Below are positions 44,443 to 53,831 of a stretch of DNA of 64,000 nt, one piece after another (the first letter of the stretch is position 1; each line of letters begins with the position of its first letter). A program made the translations under genes and the position numbers. Under the pieces are notes generated by a model. The model saw nothing but the letters and a program-made list of their open reading frames with translations, did not search any database and was not told the origin of the DNA. Source of the stretch: Sulfurivirga sp964427185 (GTDB lineage: Bacteria; Pseudomonadota; Gammaproteobacteria; Thiomicrospirales; Thiomicrospiraceae); contig CAYRSN010000003.1 in NCBI GenBank assembly GCA_964427185.1, forward strand, positions 1 to 64,000, in the 5' to 3' direction.

Positions 44443-46200
44443 TTAATTTTTACTTTTTTCGCCATGGCCACGCCACTGACTCATTTCACGTACTATTTTA
44501 CGCCACAACACGCGTAATGTCTCTGATGTGCTCAGCAAATCTGCATATTTTTTTTCCAGTGCATACAGCCCCGCCTGATCTTTCTTAGCGGCCAGCACCT
44601 GCATCAGGTGCGCCAACACCTCTTCATCTTTCCGCTGTGCCAGCGCTTTGCGCAACCAGGCTTCCGCCTCATTCAGCTTACCTAAACGAAAATAAAGCCA
44701 CCCAATCGAGTCCTGAATATAAAACGCATCCGGTTTGAGCTGAATAGCCTTTTCTAACAAACGCTTCGCCTCATCCAGATCACGCTGTTGCTCCACCAGA
44801 AAATATCCCAATGCATTGAGCGCATCTGGATTTTCCGGACTCAGGCTCAATACCTGACGCATAACGCGCTCATAAGCGGATGCGTCTCCCAAGGCATAGT
44901 ACACACCCGCCAGCTGCATTAGGCCATCCGGATCCGTTTGCAAACGCTGCTCCAGCTGCTGCGCAACCTGTTTGGCTTCAACCCGCTTACCAGCCTGCTG
45001 ATAAAGACTGGCGCGCAACAGCATCAGCCTTACCTGCGCCGATGCATGGTCCACTTTAAGCGCATCCAGAATCTTCAGTGCCTCATCCAATCCACGCTGG
45101 TGATAAACAATCTGCACCAGTCGCATCAGAGCATCCAGCTGATACTTTGAGTGTCTCACCTGCAGATAGTGCACCATCGCCGTTTCCCAGTCACCACGCT
45201 GCTCTGCCATGCGCCCCAAGTAATAATGCGCTACCGGTGCTGTCACTGGGTTATCCAGCAGCTGCTCAAAGTGCTGTTTAGCCACCTCCTGCTTACCCTG
45301 TTCAAACAACAACAGACTCAGCGCCAAACGCACCACATCTGCATCCGGCGCAATTTCCAACACATCCTTAAAGCGTTGCGCCGCACCCGACAAATCACCT
45401 GCCTCAATCTGCAGACGTCCATACTCTGCCTGAAGACGCCAGTTTTCCGGGTGGGTGTCCACATAAGATGCCAAACGCGCCATCCCTGCCTTCACCTGCT
45501 TGGCCTGCAAATAGGCGCGCGCCAAATAAGGATAGATCAGAGCCTTTTCTCCCTGAGCGGCAAGCGCCCGGTCAAAAGCTCCAATAGCTTTTAACGGTTG
45601 TTGCTTTTCCAACCAAAATATCCCCAGACCAAAATCCGCTTCCCAGCACTGTTGACATGCTTGACGCAGTTGCTGGAAAAAAGCCAGCGCTTTCTGCTGC
45701 GTGACTGCATCCACCATCCGCTCAGCCGCCTGACGCACATCTTCTGCCAAAGCCACCGGCGTGACTCGCTGATACTGCTCAAAATATTGCACCGCCTGTG
45801 GCACTGTTTCCTGACGCAATGCAACCAGCCACAGTGCATTCAACGGCTCTGGACGTTCAGGCGCTAACGTGTGCCACAGCTGTGCTGCCTGATGAATATT
45901 TCCCACATCATATGTGCGCATGGCAAGCGCAAAGAGTCTTTCAGCCAGCGCCACATCACGCACCTGCTCAGCCAGAGGCAGTAACAGCTTATAAGCCCCT
46001 TCATAGGTGCCTCGCGCAGCCATCATTTCCGCAAGCATATATTGATACATTTGCTCTGGCGTTAATTGAGGTGTCTCAGCCTGCTGCCTGGTATGCGCTT
46101 CAAGCTGTAACCGTTGTTCCAATTGCGCACACCCACTCAACCCGCTGACCAAGATCAGTGCCAGCAGCACAACCTGCAGTTTCATTATTTGTATATCCAT
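44443..46200 (-). CDS. TPR-repeat lipoprotein
   Basis: Predicted outer membrane lipoprotein of 585 aa with helical tetratricopeptide repeats. The signal peptide MKLQVVLLALILVSGLSGC ends in a lipobox (LSGC). TPR-like helix pairs cover about 70-580, clearest near the C-terminus (ALNALGYFLVEQQRDLDEAK, then IQDSIGWLYFRLGKLNEAEA). Starts at 46224, 46200 and 46185 are all possible; none has a strong ribosome site. Its place between hemA (divergent) and tRNA-Gln-prs matches the PA4667-type TPR gene of Pseudomonas, but the lolB and ispE genes found there are missing. Function unknown. Confidence 0.88.
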   Translation of the reverse strand: MDIQIMKLQVVLLALILVSGLSGCAQLEQRLQLEAHTRQQAETPQLTPEQMYQYMLAEMMAARGTYEGAYKLLLPLAEQVRDVALAERLFALAMRTYDVGNIHQAAQLWHTLAPERPEPLNALWLVALRQETVPQAVQYFEQYQRVTPVALAEDVRQAAERMVDAVTQQKALAFFQQLRQACQQCWEADFGLGIFWLEKQQPLKAIGAFDRALAAQGEKALIYPYLARAYLQAKQVKAGMARLASYVDTHPENWRLQAEYGRLQIEAGDLSGAAQRFKDVLEIAPDADVVRLALSLLLFEQGKQEVAKQHFEQLLDNPVTAPVAHYYLGRMAEQRGDWETAMVHYLQVRHSKYQLDALMRLVQIVYHQRGLDEALKILDALKVDHASAQVRLMLLRASLYQQAGKRVEAKQVAQQLEQRLQTDPDGLMQLAGVYYALGDASAYERVMRQVLSLSPENPDALNALGYFLVEQQRDLDEAKRLLEKAIQLKPDAFYIQDSIGWLYFRLGKLNEAEAWLRKALAQRKDEEVLAHLMQVLAAKKDQAGLYALEKKYADLLSTSETLRVLWRKIVREMSQWRGHGEKSKN

Positions 46201-46288
46201 ACTCACTTCAAATTCTGTCCGCATAATACCTGCTTTTGCTATTTGACGCACCCTTGCACGATCGTATCTCAAGCCTTTCAGACGAGGG

Positions 46289-46297
46289 TGTTATAAT
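46289..46297 (+). promoter_or_regulatory. Extended -10 element of hemA
   Basis: TGTTATAAT gives TG one base before a perfect TATAAT (46292-46297), 35 bases before the hemA start. No good -35 is seen, as expected for extended -10 promoters. Confidence 0.5.
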
Positions 46298-46332
46298 TCC
46301 CTCTTTTCTCACCAGGGTAAAGCGTTCACACA

Positions 46333-47607
46333 ATGAATCTACTGGTCACCGGGCTCAATCATACTTCCGCCCCCGTAGAAATCCGGGAAAAGGTGGCCTT
46401 TTCCGACACTCAACTGCCAGATGCCCTGCAGGATTTACACCGCTTACCCAATGTGCGGGCTTGCATGATTCTCTCCACCTGCAACCGCACGGAGCTCTAC
46501 AGCATACTGGAAACACCCAATCCACATCAGATCACCGATTGGCTGCATCACTACTTTGCACTCCCGGAAAATACCCTGGATACACATCTGTATCATCACC
46601 AAGGGCAACAAGCCATTGAACACATCATGCAAGTTGCCGCAGGGCTGAACTCTCTGGTATTGGGGGAGCCCCAAATTCTCGGGCAGTTAAAAACAGCCTA
46701 TCAACAGGCGCGCAAACATGGCACCTTATCTCAGACTTTAGATCTGCTCATGCAACAGGTGTTTGCTACAGCCAAAAGAGTCCGTTCCGAAACGGCTATC
46801 GGTCAAAATCCCGTTTCCGTAGCATTTGCAGCCGTCAGCCTGGCTAAACAGTTTTATGGTGCCCTGCATGATTACACCGCCGTGCTGCTCGGTGCTGGAG
46901 AAACCATCGAGCTGGTTGCTCACCACCTCAAAGAAGCAGATATCGGGCACCTGATTATTGCCAACCGCACCTATGAAAAAGCGCATCAGTTGGCGCAACA
47001 CTTTGGCGGCTATGCCATTGGGCTGGATGAACTTGAAACGCACTTGATCGATGCGGATCTATTGATCACCTCAACTGCCGCCCCCACCTTGCTCATTGAC
47101 AAACCCATGCTGAAAACCGCCCTGAAACAGCGCCGTTACCGTCCTATTTTTGCCGTAGATATCGCCGTACCCCGAGATATCGCACCCGAAGCGGGTACAC
47201 TGGACGGCGTTTACCTTTACAGTGTCGACGACTTAAAAACCCTCATTGACAACAATAAAGAAAAACGGGGAGCTGCTGCACAACAGGCACGAGAGCTGAT
47301 TGCGCTCCAAGCAGAAAAAGTCATGGCACGTTTTCGCACCATGGCACAGGCCGCTCCTTTAATCACTGCATTTCGTCAACGCGCAGAAACCTTGAAAGAA
47401 CAAGTGCTCGCCCAAGCCTTGCATAAACTGGAAGCAGGCCAAGACCCTCAGGCAGTGCTGACTCAGCTGGCCAATCAACTGACACATAAACTTATTCACG
47501 CCCCCACCGTCTATCTGCGCAAAGTAGGCGAGACGGGAGATGAACACCGCCTACAGGTTTCTGCGGAGCTGCTGGGTCTCAACCAAGCGGAGGACAAACG
47601 ACCATGA
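46333..47607 (+). CDS. hemA: Glutamyl-tRNA reductase
   Basis: First enzyme of C5-pathway tetrapyrrole synthesis, reducing Glu-tRNA to glutamate 1-semialdehyde; 424 aa. The catalytic Cys is C50 in STCNRTELY; HTSAPVEIREKVAF, LGEPQILGQLK and the NADPH-binding GAGETIELVAHHL follow, then a C-terminal dimer domain. The ATGA overlap with prfA shows coupling, the usual hemA-prfA-prmC order. Confidence 0.97.
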   Translation: MNLLVTGLNHTSAPVEIREKVAFSDTQLPDALQDLHRLPNVRACMILSTCNRTELYSILETPNPHQITDWLHHYFALPENTLDTHLYHHQGQQAIEHIMQVAAGLNSLVLGEPQILGQLKTAYQQARKHGTLSQTLDLLMQQVFATAKRVRSETAIGQNPVSVAFAAVSLAKQFYGALHDYTAVLLGAGETIELVAHHLKEADIGHLIIANRTYEKAHQLAQHFGGYAIGLDELETHLIDADLLITSTAAPTLLIDKPMLKTALKQRRYRPIFAVDIAVPRDIAPEAGTLDGVYLYSVDDLKTLIDNNKEKRGAAAQQARELIALQAEKVMARFRTMAQAAPLITAFRQRAETLKEQVLAQALHKLEAGQDPQAVLTQLANQLTHKLIHAPTVYLRKVGETGDEHRLQVSAELLGLNQAEDKRP

Positions 47608-48695
47608 AGCCAACCCTACGCACCAAGCTGAATCAGTTGCAGGAACGTTTGGAAGAGCTTAACGCCCTGCTCTCCGATCCGGAAACCATCAGCGACCAGA
47701 AAAAGTTTATGGCACTCTCCAAAGAACATGCGCAGCTAACGCCTGTTGTAGAAAGCTGGTTAGCTTATCAACAGGCAGAAACAGACTTGGCAGAAACCGA
47801 AGCACTGCTGCAATCCGATGACCCCGACATGGTCGCCCTGGCCAAAGAGGAGCGTCCTGCGCTTAAAGCACAACTCGAAGCGCTGACTCAGCAACTTAAT
47901 GTACACCTGCTACCTAAAGACCCTCATGACAGCGCCAATGTCTTTCTGGAAGTCCGCGCCGGCACCGGTGGCGATGAAGCAGCAATTTTTGCCGGCGATC
48001 TGTTTCGCATGTACAGCCGCTATGCGGAAGCCAAAGGCTGGCAGGTGGAAATTCTCAACGAACAGCCCGGTGAGCATGGCGGTTTTAAAGAGATTATCGC
48101 GCGCATCCAAGGAGAAGAAGTGTATGCACACCTGAAATTTGAATCAGGTGCCCACCGCGTGCAGCGCGTGCCAGAAACAGAAACTCAGGGGCGCATTCAC
48201 ACCTCTGCCGCCACCGTCGCTGTCATGCCCGAAGCTGAGGAAAACGATGAAATCGAAATCAGCAAAGCCGATGTCCGTGAAGACACCTTCCGTGCTTCCG
48301 GCGCAGGCGGCCAGCATGTCAACAAAACCGATTCCGCCATTCGTCTGACCCACCTGCCCACCGGAGTCGTCGTAGAATGTCAGGACGAACGCTCACAGCA
48401 TAAAAACCGCGCCCGTGCCTGGTCCCTATTACGTGCCCGCCTGGCAGAAATGGCGCGGCAAAAACGGGAAGCAGAGCAAGCCGCTACCCGAAAGTCTCTG
48501 GTAGGGAGCGGTGATCGCTCCGAACGGATCCGTACCTATAACTACCCGCAAGGACGGGTAACAGACCACCGTATCAACCTCACCCTTTATAAACTGGATA
48601 GCATTATGGAAGGTGATCTGGATCCTGTTATCACCCCCTTACGCCAGGAACACCAAACACAACAGCTGGCCGAGTTGAATGAATCAAGTGGATGA
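47604..48695 (+). CDS. prfA: Peptide chain release factor 1
   Basis: Reads UAA and UAG stop codons; 363 aa. The tripeptide stop-recognition motif is PET in QRVPETETQGRIHTSAATVA (PAT in E. coli), and the GGQ loop is GAGGQHVNKTDSAIR. It overlaps hemA by four bases and prmC by 17 bases. Confidence 0.97.
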   Translation: MKPTLRTKLNQLQERLEELNALLSDPETISDQKKFMALSKEHAQLTPVVESWLAYQQAETDLAETEALLQSDDPDMVALAKEERPALKAQLEALTQQLNVHLLPKDPHDSANVFLEVRAGTGGDEAAIFAGDLFRMYSRYAEAKGWQVEILNEQPGEHGGFKEIIARIQGEEVYAHLKFESGAHRVQRVPETETQGRIHTSAATVAVMPEAEENDEIEISKADVREDTFRASGAGGQHVNKTDSAIRLTHLPTGVVVECQDERSQHKNRARAWSLLRARLAEMARQKREAEQAATRKSLVGSGDRSERIRTYNYPQGRVTDHRINLTLYKLDSIMEGDLDPVITPLRQEHQTQQLAELNESSG

Positions 48696-49617
48696 AGCTC
48701 TGCGCTGGGCTTACACACAGCTGGCTCACAGTGACACACCTCAGCTGGATGCACAGCTTCTACTCTGCCATGTGCTGCAACGTCCTCGCAGCTGGCTGTT
48801 CGCCCACCACGACGCACCTTTGTGCACCACACACTGGCAACAGTTTCAAACACTCATCCAGCAGCGTAGCGAAGGGCAACCTGTCGCCTACCTGCTCGGC
48901 GAGCAGGAGTTTTACGGTTTAAAGCTCAAACTTACCCAAGATGTACTTATTCCCCGCCCAGAGACCGAACTTTTAGTGGATTTAGCACTAAAAATCAGTA
49001 AAAATCCAGCATTTTCACAAAAAATCGCGTTCGAAAAAAAAGGGGGAGACCCCCTTCAGAGGACGGAGGACAGAGGACAGAAGACAGAAAGCACAAACAA
49101 GAGAATAGACAACAATACTATTTCCATCGTCGACCTGGGCACTGGTAGCGGTGCCATTGCCCTGGCGCTTAAACACTATCAGCCTGAATGGAATGTATAT
49201 GCCAGTGATCAAAGCCCGGAGGCTCTTCAAGTTGCCAAAGAAAATAGTCAGCGCCTTGGACTTGAAGTCCATTTCCGCCAGGGCAACTGGCTTGCACCTT
49301 TTTCAGGTGAGTCCTTTCACCTGATTATTAGCAACCCTCCCTACATTGCCCCTGATGATCCACATCTGCAGGGAGATATCCGCCATGAGCCCCATACGGC
49401 ACTGGTATCAGCACAGACAGGATTGAAAGACTTGTTTCATATTATTGACCAATCCCCTGAATACCTGCATGAAGGTGGCTGGCTGCTACTGGAACATGGG
49501 TATAATCAGGCAGAGACTGTATGCCAGCGGCTCAAGGCACGTGGCTTTGAGCAGGTGCATACGGAGTTTGACTTTGCGGGTAATCCAAGAGTGAGTTTAG
49601 GCCAATGGAACAACTAA
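48679..49617 (+). CDS. prmC: Release factor glutamine methyltransferase with an inserted linker
   Basis: Methylates the Gln of the GGQ motif in release factors, consistent with its place after prfA; 312 aa against about 277 in E. coli. The extra length is a low-complexity segment at about residues 105-147, between the N-terminal domain (ending LIPRPETELLVDLAL) and the methyltransferase core (VDLGTGSGAIAL). It contains GGDPLQRTEDRGQKTE and is encoded by a hairpin plus four 7-bp repeats. The NPPY motif (residues 219-222) and C-terminal part are intact, so the enzyme may still work. Start overlaps prfA by 17 bases. Confidence 0.93.
   Translation: MNQVDEALRWAYTQLAHSDTPQLDAQLLLCHVLQRPRSWLFAHHDAPLCTTHWQQFQTLIQQRSEGQPVAYLLGEQEFYGLKLKLTQDVLIPRPETELLVDLALKISKNPAFSQKIAFEKKGGDPLQRTEDRGQKTESTNKRIDNNTISIVDLGTGSGAIALALKHYQPEWNVYASDQSPEALQVAKENSQRLGLEVHFRQGNWLAPFSGESFHLIISNPPYIAPDDPHLQGDIRHEPHTALVSAQTGLKDLFHIIDQSPEYLHEGGWLLLEHGYNQAETVCQRLKARGFEQVHTEFDFAGNPRVSLGQWNN
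49040..49085 (+). repeat. Hairpin and 7-bp tandem repeat inside prmC
   Basis: AAGGGGG (49040-49046) pairs with CCCCCTT (49050-49056) around AGA. Directly after it, four copies of a 7-bp unit (AGAGGAC, GGAGGAC, AGAGGAC, AGAAGAC) run from 49058 to 49085. A change by one unit would shift the prmC frame. Confidence 0.8.
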
Positions 49618-50357
49618 CCCAAGAGCAGTTCAAACGCTATAGCCGTCAGATCATGCTGATGGAATTCGGGCTGGCACAGCAGACGCGCCTGCACAACAGC
49701 CATGCCGTGATCTTCGGTCTTGGTGGCCTGGGCTCTCCCGCCAGCATTTACCTGACAGCGGCCGGAGTGGGCACTTTGACGCTGGTAGATTTCGACACCG
49801 TCGATGAAAGTAATCTGCAGCGGCAGATCGTGCACCGGGAAGACAGTGTGGGACAAAGCAAGGTGACTTCTGCCAAAGCCACCTTACAGGCACTCAACCG
49901 CTGGACACAAATCAACACTTTTGAAAAAAAGCCGGATGAACACGCCCTGCTTACACTGATTCAACATGCGGATGTAGTGCTGGACTGTACTGACAACTTT
50001 GATGCCCGCTTTGCAATTAACGCCACCTGTGCCCAGGCTCATGTTCCCCTGGTCTCCGCTGCTGCCATCCGCTGGGAGGGGCAACTCAGCGTCTTTGACT
50101 TTCGCGACCCTGAGTGCGCGTGTTACCAATGTCTGTATAAGGATGCCAACATGGAAGGCATGAGCTGTGCAGAAAGCGGCATCATGTCCCCTGTGGTGGG
50201 CATGATAGGTAGCATGCAGGCATTAGAGGCGGTTAAGCTCCTCACAGGCCTGCCCACATTGAAAAATAAACTTCTGCTGGCAGATGGGCTCAGTATGCAG
50301 TTTCGCACCCTGAATCTACCTAAAGACCCCGCCTGCCCAATCTGTCAGACACTTTAG
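49605..50357 (+). CDS. MoeB/ThiF-family adenylyltransferase
   Basis: E1-like enzyme that adenylates the C-terminus of a small sulfur carrier (MoaD or ThiS); 250 aa. It has FGLGGLGSPASIYLTAAGVG, LVDFDTVDESNLQRQ, the catalytic-type Asp in LDCTDNFDARFAIN, and two zinc cysteine pairs (CYQC near 178 and CPIC at the C-terminus). This looks closer to MoeB/ThiF than to TcdA, the other E1-like protein in this window. It overlaps prmC by 13 bases, a known neighbourhood (prfA-prmC-moeB) in Gammaproteobacteria. I cannot decide between molybdopterin and thiamine. Confidence 0.88.
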   Translation: MEQLTQEQFKRYSRQIMLMEFGLAQQTRLHNSHAVIFGLGGLGSPASIYLTAAGVGTLTLVDFDTVDESNLQRQIVHREDSVGQSKVTSAKATLQALNRWTQINTFEKKPDEHALLTLIQHADVVLDCTDNFDARFAINATCAQAHVPLVSAAAIRWEGQLSVFDFRDPECACYQCLYKDANMEGMSCAESGIMSPVVGMIGSMQALEAVKLLTGLPTLKNKLLLADGLSMQFRTLNLPKDPACPICQTL

Positions 50358-50358
50358 C

Positions 50359-51507
50359 TCACAGCCGGGTGCGGTACTGCTGGTAACTGCTTGCCACTTT
50401 TTTCAAGTAACGACGGGTTTCGTCATAGGGCAAATGTTGCAGCAAATGCTGATACACCTGCTCAGGGGTCATGTTATTGATTTTTTGTGCCGCACGGCGA
50501 ATATTCGTACTACCTGTAAAACTTCTCGCCACATTGCCCGCACCAGTGTTATAAGCTGCAATAACACAGTAACGGCGGCTTTTCGGATCTTGGATGTGCT
50601 TTAAGTAACGATAGTTCAGAATATGTAAATAAGCGACACCTGTCTGAATATTTTTCTCTGGCGTATAAAGGTAACTGGGACTCAACACCTTAGGTTGCCC
50701 AAACAGATACTGCGTCGCATCCTTCCCCGCAGAAGTGGGCACAATCTGCATCAGGCCATAAGCGGGCACATGGGAAGTCGCCAAAGGATTAAAACTGCTT
50801 TCATGCTTAATAATAGCCAACACCAGTGCCGGCTCGACCTTGTGCTGTTGCGCCTGCTGCAAGACAGACGGCAACACAGCTTTTACCCGATCCTGTACAT
50901 CATTCTCTTGCAGGCGATAACGCAGCTGCACCAGTTGCTGATCTGGCTTTATCTCAAAACGGGCAGTCGCCAGATTGGCATTTTGCGCCAATATGGGCAC
51001 ACGCTTTTTGGGGATCTGCGCCTGTTTCCGCCAGGCTGGCGGCACTTTGGCCTGAATTGCCTTTTCCAGCGATACACTGGGCTGATCCTGCTTAAATGCT
51101 GCGGCATAGTCCATCTTCTTTAATGCCTCAAGCCTCAAAGCAAGTTTACGCTTCAAAGCCTCAAGCTGCATAGGGGACGGATTTTCGGGCAATTTCTGCG
51201 CCACTATCACTTCTTGCTTGTCGAAATCCACCACCGTGCGCTGTTTAAACTGATCCGAATAGCTCACCCAGCGCTTGGGCGAGCTGACCAATGCCTCCGG
51301 CCATTGTTTGAGAATCCCCTTTTTATACTGCTCAAATGCCTGTGCATAGGCCTGTTTGTAAAGTTTGAAAGCCTCCTGCTGACTTTTCACATACTGGTCA
51401 TAGGCCTGCAACTGCTGTTGGCGGTATTGCTCAAAGGCCTGAGCATCCGTCTGTGCCCAGACATTCAGCGACAAAAGGCATGCGCTTAAAAACAGGGCGT
51501 TTTTCAC
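50359..51507 (-). CDS. MltC-like lytic transglycosylase
   Basis: Exported peptidoglycan lytic transglycosylase, 382 aa. I choose the GTG at 51507, four bases after the upstream gene's stop, because it gives a signal peptide (MKNALFLSACLLSLNVWA, cut before Q); the frame is open 18 codons further. A glutamine- and tyrosine-rich helical stretch (about 20-65) precedes an MltC_N-like domain (RWVSYSDQFKQRTVVDFDKQ). The SLT domain has the catalytic Glu in IIKHESSFNP, GLMQIVPTSAGKD and AAYNTGAGNV. Unlike E. coli MltC it is probably not a lipoprotein. Last gene of a four-gene envelope unit. Confidence 0.88.
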   Translation of the reverse strand: MKNALFLSACLLSLNVWAQTDAQAFEQYRQQQLQAYDQYVKSQQEAFKLYKQAYAQAFEQYKKGILKQWPEALVSSPKRWVSYSDQFKQRTVVDFDKQEVIVAQKLPENPSPMQLEALKRKLALRLEALKKMDYAAAFKQDQPSVSLEKAIQAKVPPAWRKQAQIPKKRVPILAQNANLATARFEIKPDQQLVQLRYRLQENDVQDRVKAVLPSVLQQAQQHKVEPALVLAIIKHESSFNPLATSHVPAYGLMQIVPTSAGKDATQYLFGQPKVLSPSYLYTPEKNIQTGVAYLHILNYRYLKHIQDPKSRRYCVIAAYNTGAGNVARSFTGSTNIRRAAQKINNMTPEQVYQHLLQHLPYDETRRYLKKVASSYQQYRTRL

Positions 51508-51511
51508 TGTC

Positions 51512-52639
51512 TTAACCCTCAAAGTCCGTTTTGGAAACAAGCACACGCAAGGCTTTTTCAAGCCGGCGACCTACTGCCTGCTGCAGCATTTGCGTATCAT
51601 TAGCATAACTTGTCACCTGCAGCTGGGTTCTAAGACGCTTCAGGCGCCGCTGCCCCTTGTAAAACGCCAGAGACAACTGCACCTGATGACGAACGAACTC
51701 ATCCACCCGCACCACCTGATCCTGCATATCTACTTTTAAAGTGACCGCAGCCTTCAGTGCCAATACAAACCCCAAAGTAGCCAACCAATCCTGCCATTGC
51801 GCCTCAGAGATAAACGCAAGCTTTGGAGAAACCTCAAGCGCTATCGGCATCGCTACCCGCTCTGGGATCCAATCCACCGTCTGCTCGATACGCTGCCCTG
51901 CATGCACCTGCAAAATGCCCTCTACCGGCTGATAACCCTCGCTTTCTATCCGATAGTCATGACGACCGGGCGGCAGAAAAATTGGCGCTTGAGTGGAGAT
52001 CCTGCGCCCATCAATATGGAGTGTGACCGGCTTGCCCTGCAGGTTCAGCACCCAAAGGGCATGGGTCTGGCGCAGCTCCAACCAACGCAGCTTTTGCTCA
52101 ACTTCAGTCAGGTCTTTCTGATATTTTGCCTGCAGAGACTTGGGGAGCGCCAGCAAAATCGCCTGCAGCATGCGCGCCTTTTCTTGTAATCGAGGCACTG
52201 CCGCCAAAGAAAGGCTTTCAGGTTTGAAGGCTGTCGCAGCTTGTAAATAACGCACCGTCTGCGCCACAGCCTCCTCATCCATCATCGCCACCACCCGGAC
52301 ATGCCCAGGTGTTTGCTCAAGCACACGATATCGCACCCCTTTTAACAGCACATGAGAATGCACCTGCCGTGCAGTTTTGGCAAAACGGCTTAACTGGCCA
52401 TCACGATCCTCTACCGTCTGGGAGACTTCTGTTTTGACTTCCGCCAAAATCTGTTGGCTTAACATGGACAGCGCCTGCGCTTTGGCTGAAGACAGGTCTT
52501 CTCCTATGCCCTCCGCTTCAAAAACCACAAAGCTCGCCCTTCCCACCCTGGATAAAGGCAGCAGGGATATGCCTAAGGCACACTTCAAGCAGTGACGGCG
52601 GCTAAGACTAATCAAGCTGCATTTCTCCTGTACTGTCAT
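51512..52639 (-). CDS. Exported PEGA-domain protein with LPP20-like N-terminal module
   Basis: Protein of 375 aa, function unknown. A signal with a twin-Arg-like start (SRRHCLKCALGISLLPLSRV) ends about residue 36. The next part (about 40-135) has the pattern AEGIGEDLSSAKAQALSMLS followed by a late beta segment GVRYRVLEQTPGHVRVVAMM, similar to LPP20/FlgP-type modules in the two lipoproteins of the same locus. Residues about 205-270 form a PEGA domain (PVTLHIDGRRISTQAPIFLP, then YRIESEGYQPVEG), often bound to surface or cell wall structures. Its start overlaps the preceding gene by 32 bases; the next gene begins four bases after its stop. Confidence 0.8.
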   Translation of the reverse strand: MTVQEKCSLISLSRRHCLKCALGISLLPLSRVGRASFVVFEAEGIGEDLSSAKAQALSMLSQQILAEVKTEVSQTVEDRDGQLSRFAKTARQVHSHVLLKGVRYRVLEQTPGHVRVVAMMDEEAVAQTVRYLQAATAFKPESLSLAAVPRLQEKARMLQAILLALPKSLQAKYQKDLTEVEQKLRWLELRQTHALWVLNLQGKPVTLHIDGRRISTQAPIFLPPGRHDYRIESEGYQPVEGILQVHAGQRIEQTVDWIPERVAMPIALEVSPKLAFISEAQWQDWLATLGFVLALKAAVTLKVDMQDQVVRVDEFVRHQVQLSLAFYKGQRRLKRLRTQLQVTSYANDTQMLQQAVGRRLEKALRVLVSKTDFEG

Positions 52640-53816
52640 CCAAACGCAGAATCAACAGACGGCCGGATTCCAGCTCTCGCTTCAACTGACCTGCGCCCAC
52701 ATAATGCTGCTTTAGCGCATAATACAAAGAGGTCGCATCCGGCATCCCTTTGAGGCGTACTAAATAACTGACTGACCGCTCACCTGCTTTCAGACGCTTG
52801 AGCTGGGTCGGTTTAAGAGCTCGCAAGGCCTGATACAGCTGCATCTCCTGCGCCTCTGCCTGCTGAGGATTCAGGCTGGCTACCAATTTATACCAGATAC
52901 CCTGTGTCGCTTGTTGCTGCCACACCTTTAGCAACCGGGCGGTTAAGACACTGGCTGCATCATTCGCTGCCTCCTGCACCAAAGCTTCACTGGCCGTCCC
53001 TACACGCTTGGGTGAGTAGCCCGTAGCACTGCCCAATAGCTGAGCGGATGCCGTCTCATAAGCACGTGCCTGTACACTGGCCTGTGCACCTTCTACCCCC
53101 TTGTCACGAAAATGCTGCACCGATGCCTTAACTTCCACATAAACATCCGCACCCGTTTTAGAAGCCAATAAAAACATGGGATCCACCTGACCGTTCAGCC
53201 GAGCCACCTTTTCAATCAGATGGGTGTTTTTATCGCTGGTGTTTTTATCCACCAGAGAAAACCCCTGATTGACCAACTGCTGTTCCAGCACATTAGCAGC
53301 AGCCTTCGCCTCAGGTGACACGGAAAGCACTACCACACTGGGCAGGCCAATCTCACTATTTAATTGGGCATTGTCGGCCAATACGCCATCTGATTGAAGC
53401 TGCTCTTGAAGCAATTGTGTGTCAATAGCTACTCTAAATTTCAAGTGCACACGGCCTTGTTCATCCACTTGTTTGGAAAGAGGGCTGGACAAATAACGCA
53501 CATATTCATCCACCTGACGGTAATATTTTTTAGCTAAGGATTTAAAACGTGCTCTGGCCTCAGGTGTGTTCAATAATCTTTGCTGACCCGCATGGAGAGC
53601 CGCCCAAAGCGCAGCTTTTTTGGCATCCTGGCGGGCTTGAGTAATGTTTTCACCCACTCCCCATACTTCATAAAGAAGACGCCCTGCTGCAGAGACCTCT
53701 ACCAGCAGTGCTTGCTTACTTTGGGGGGTAACCGGCTGCTCCCTAACCGTCTGTGAAGCACACCCGGACAAACCCAGCAAAACCAATAGCACAAAACGCA
53801 ATAGGTAATGATTCAT
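52608..53816 (-). CDS. Lipoprotein with LPP20/FlgT-N-like module
   Basis: Predicted outer membrane lipoprotein of 402 aa. Signal MNHYLLRFVLLVLLGLSGC ends in a lipobox. The first domain holds VWGVGENITQARQDAKKAAL followed by a beta strand VHLKFRVAIDTQLL; the middle domain (about 155-270) alternates strands and helices around VVVLSVSPEAKAAANVLEQQ and ADVYVEVKASVQHF; the C-terminal part is a small domain resembling repeated KGMPDATSLYYAL folds. I recall similar proteins grouped as DUF6175 but cannot confirm that. Function unknown; 15 bases after the outer membrane protein gene. Confidence 0.78.
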   Translation of the reverse strand: MNHYLLRFVLLVLLGLSGCASQTVREQPVTPQSKQALLVEVSAAGRLLYEVWGVGENITQARQDAKKAALWAALHAGQQRLLNTPEARARFKSLAKKYYRQVDEYVRYLSSPLSKQVDEQGRVHLKFRVAIDTQLLQEQLQSDGVLADNAQLNSEIGLPSVVVLSVSPEAKAAANVLEQQLVNQGFSLVDKNTSDKNTHLIEKVARLNGQVDPMFLLASKTGADVYVEVKASVQHFRDKGVEGAQASVQARAYETASAQLLGSATGYSPKRVGTASEALVQEAANDAASVLTARLLKVWQQQATQGIWYKLVASLNPQQAEAQEMQLYQALRALKPTQLKRLKAGERSVSYLVRLKGMPDATSLYYALKQHYVGAGQLKRELESGRLLILRLDDSTGEMQLD

Positions 53817-53831
53817 CCACTCACCTGACTG

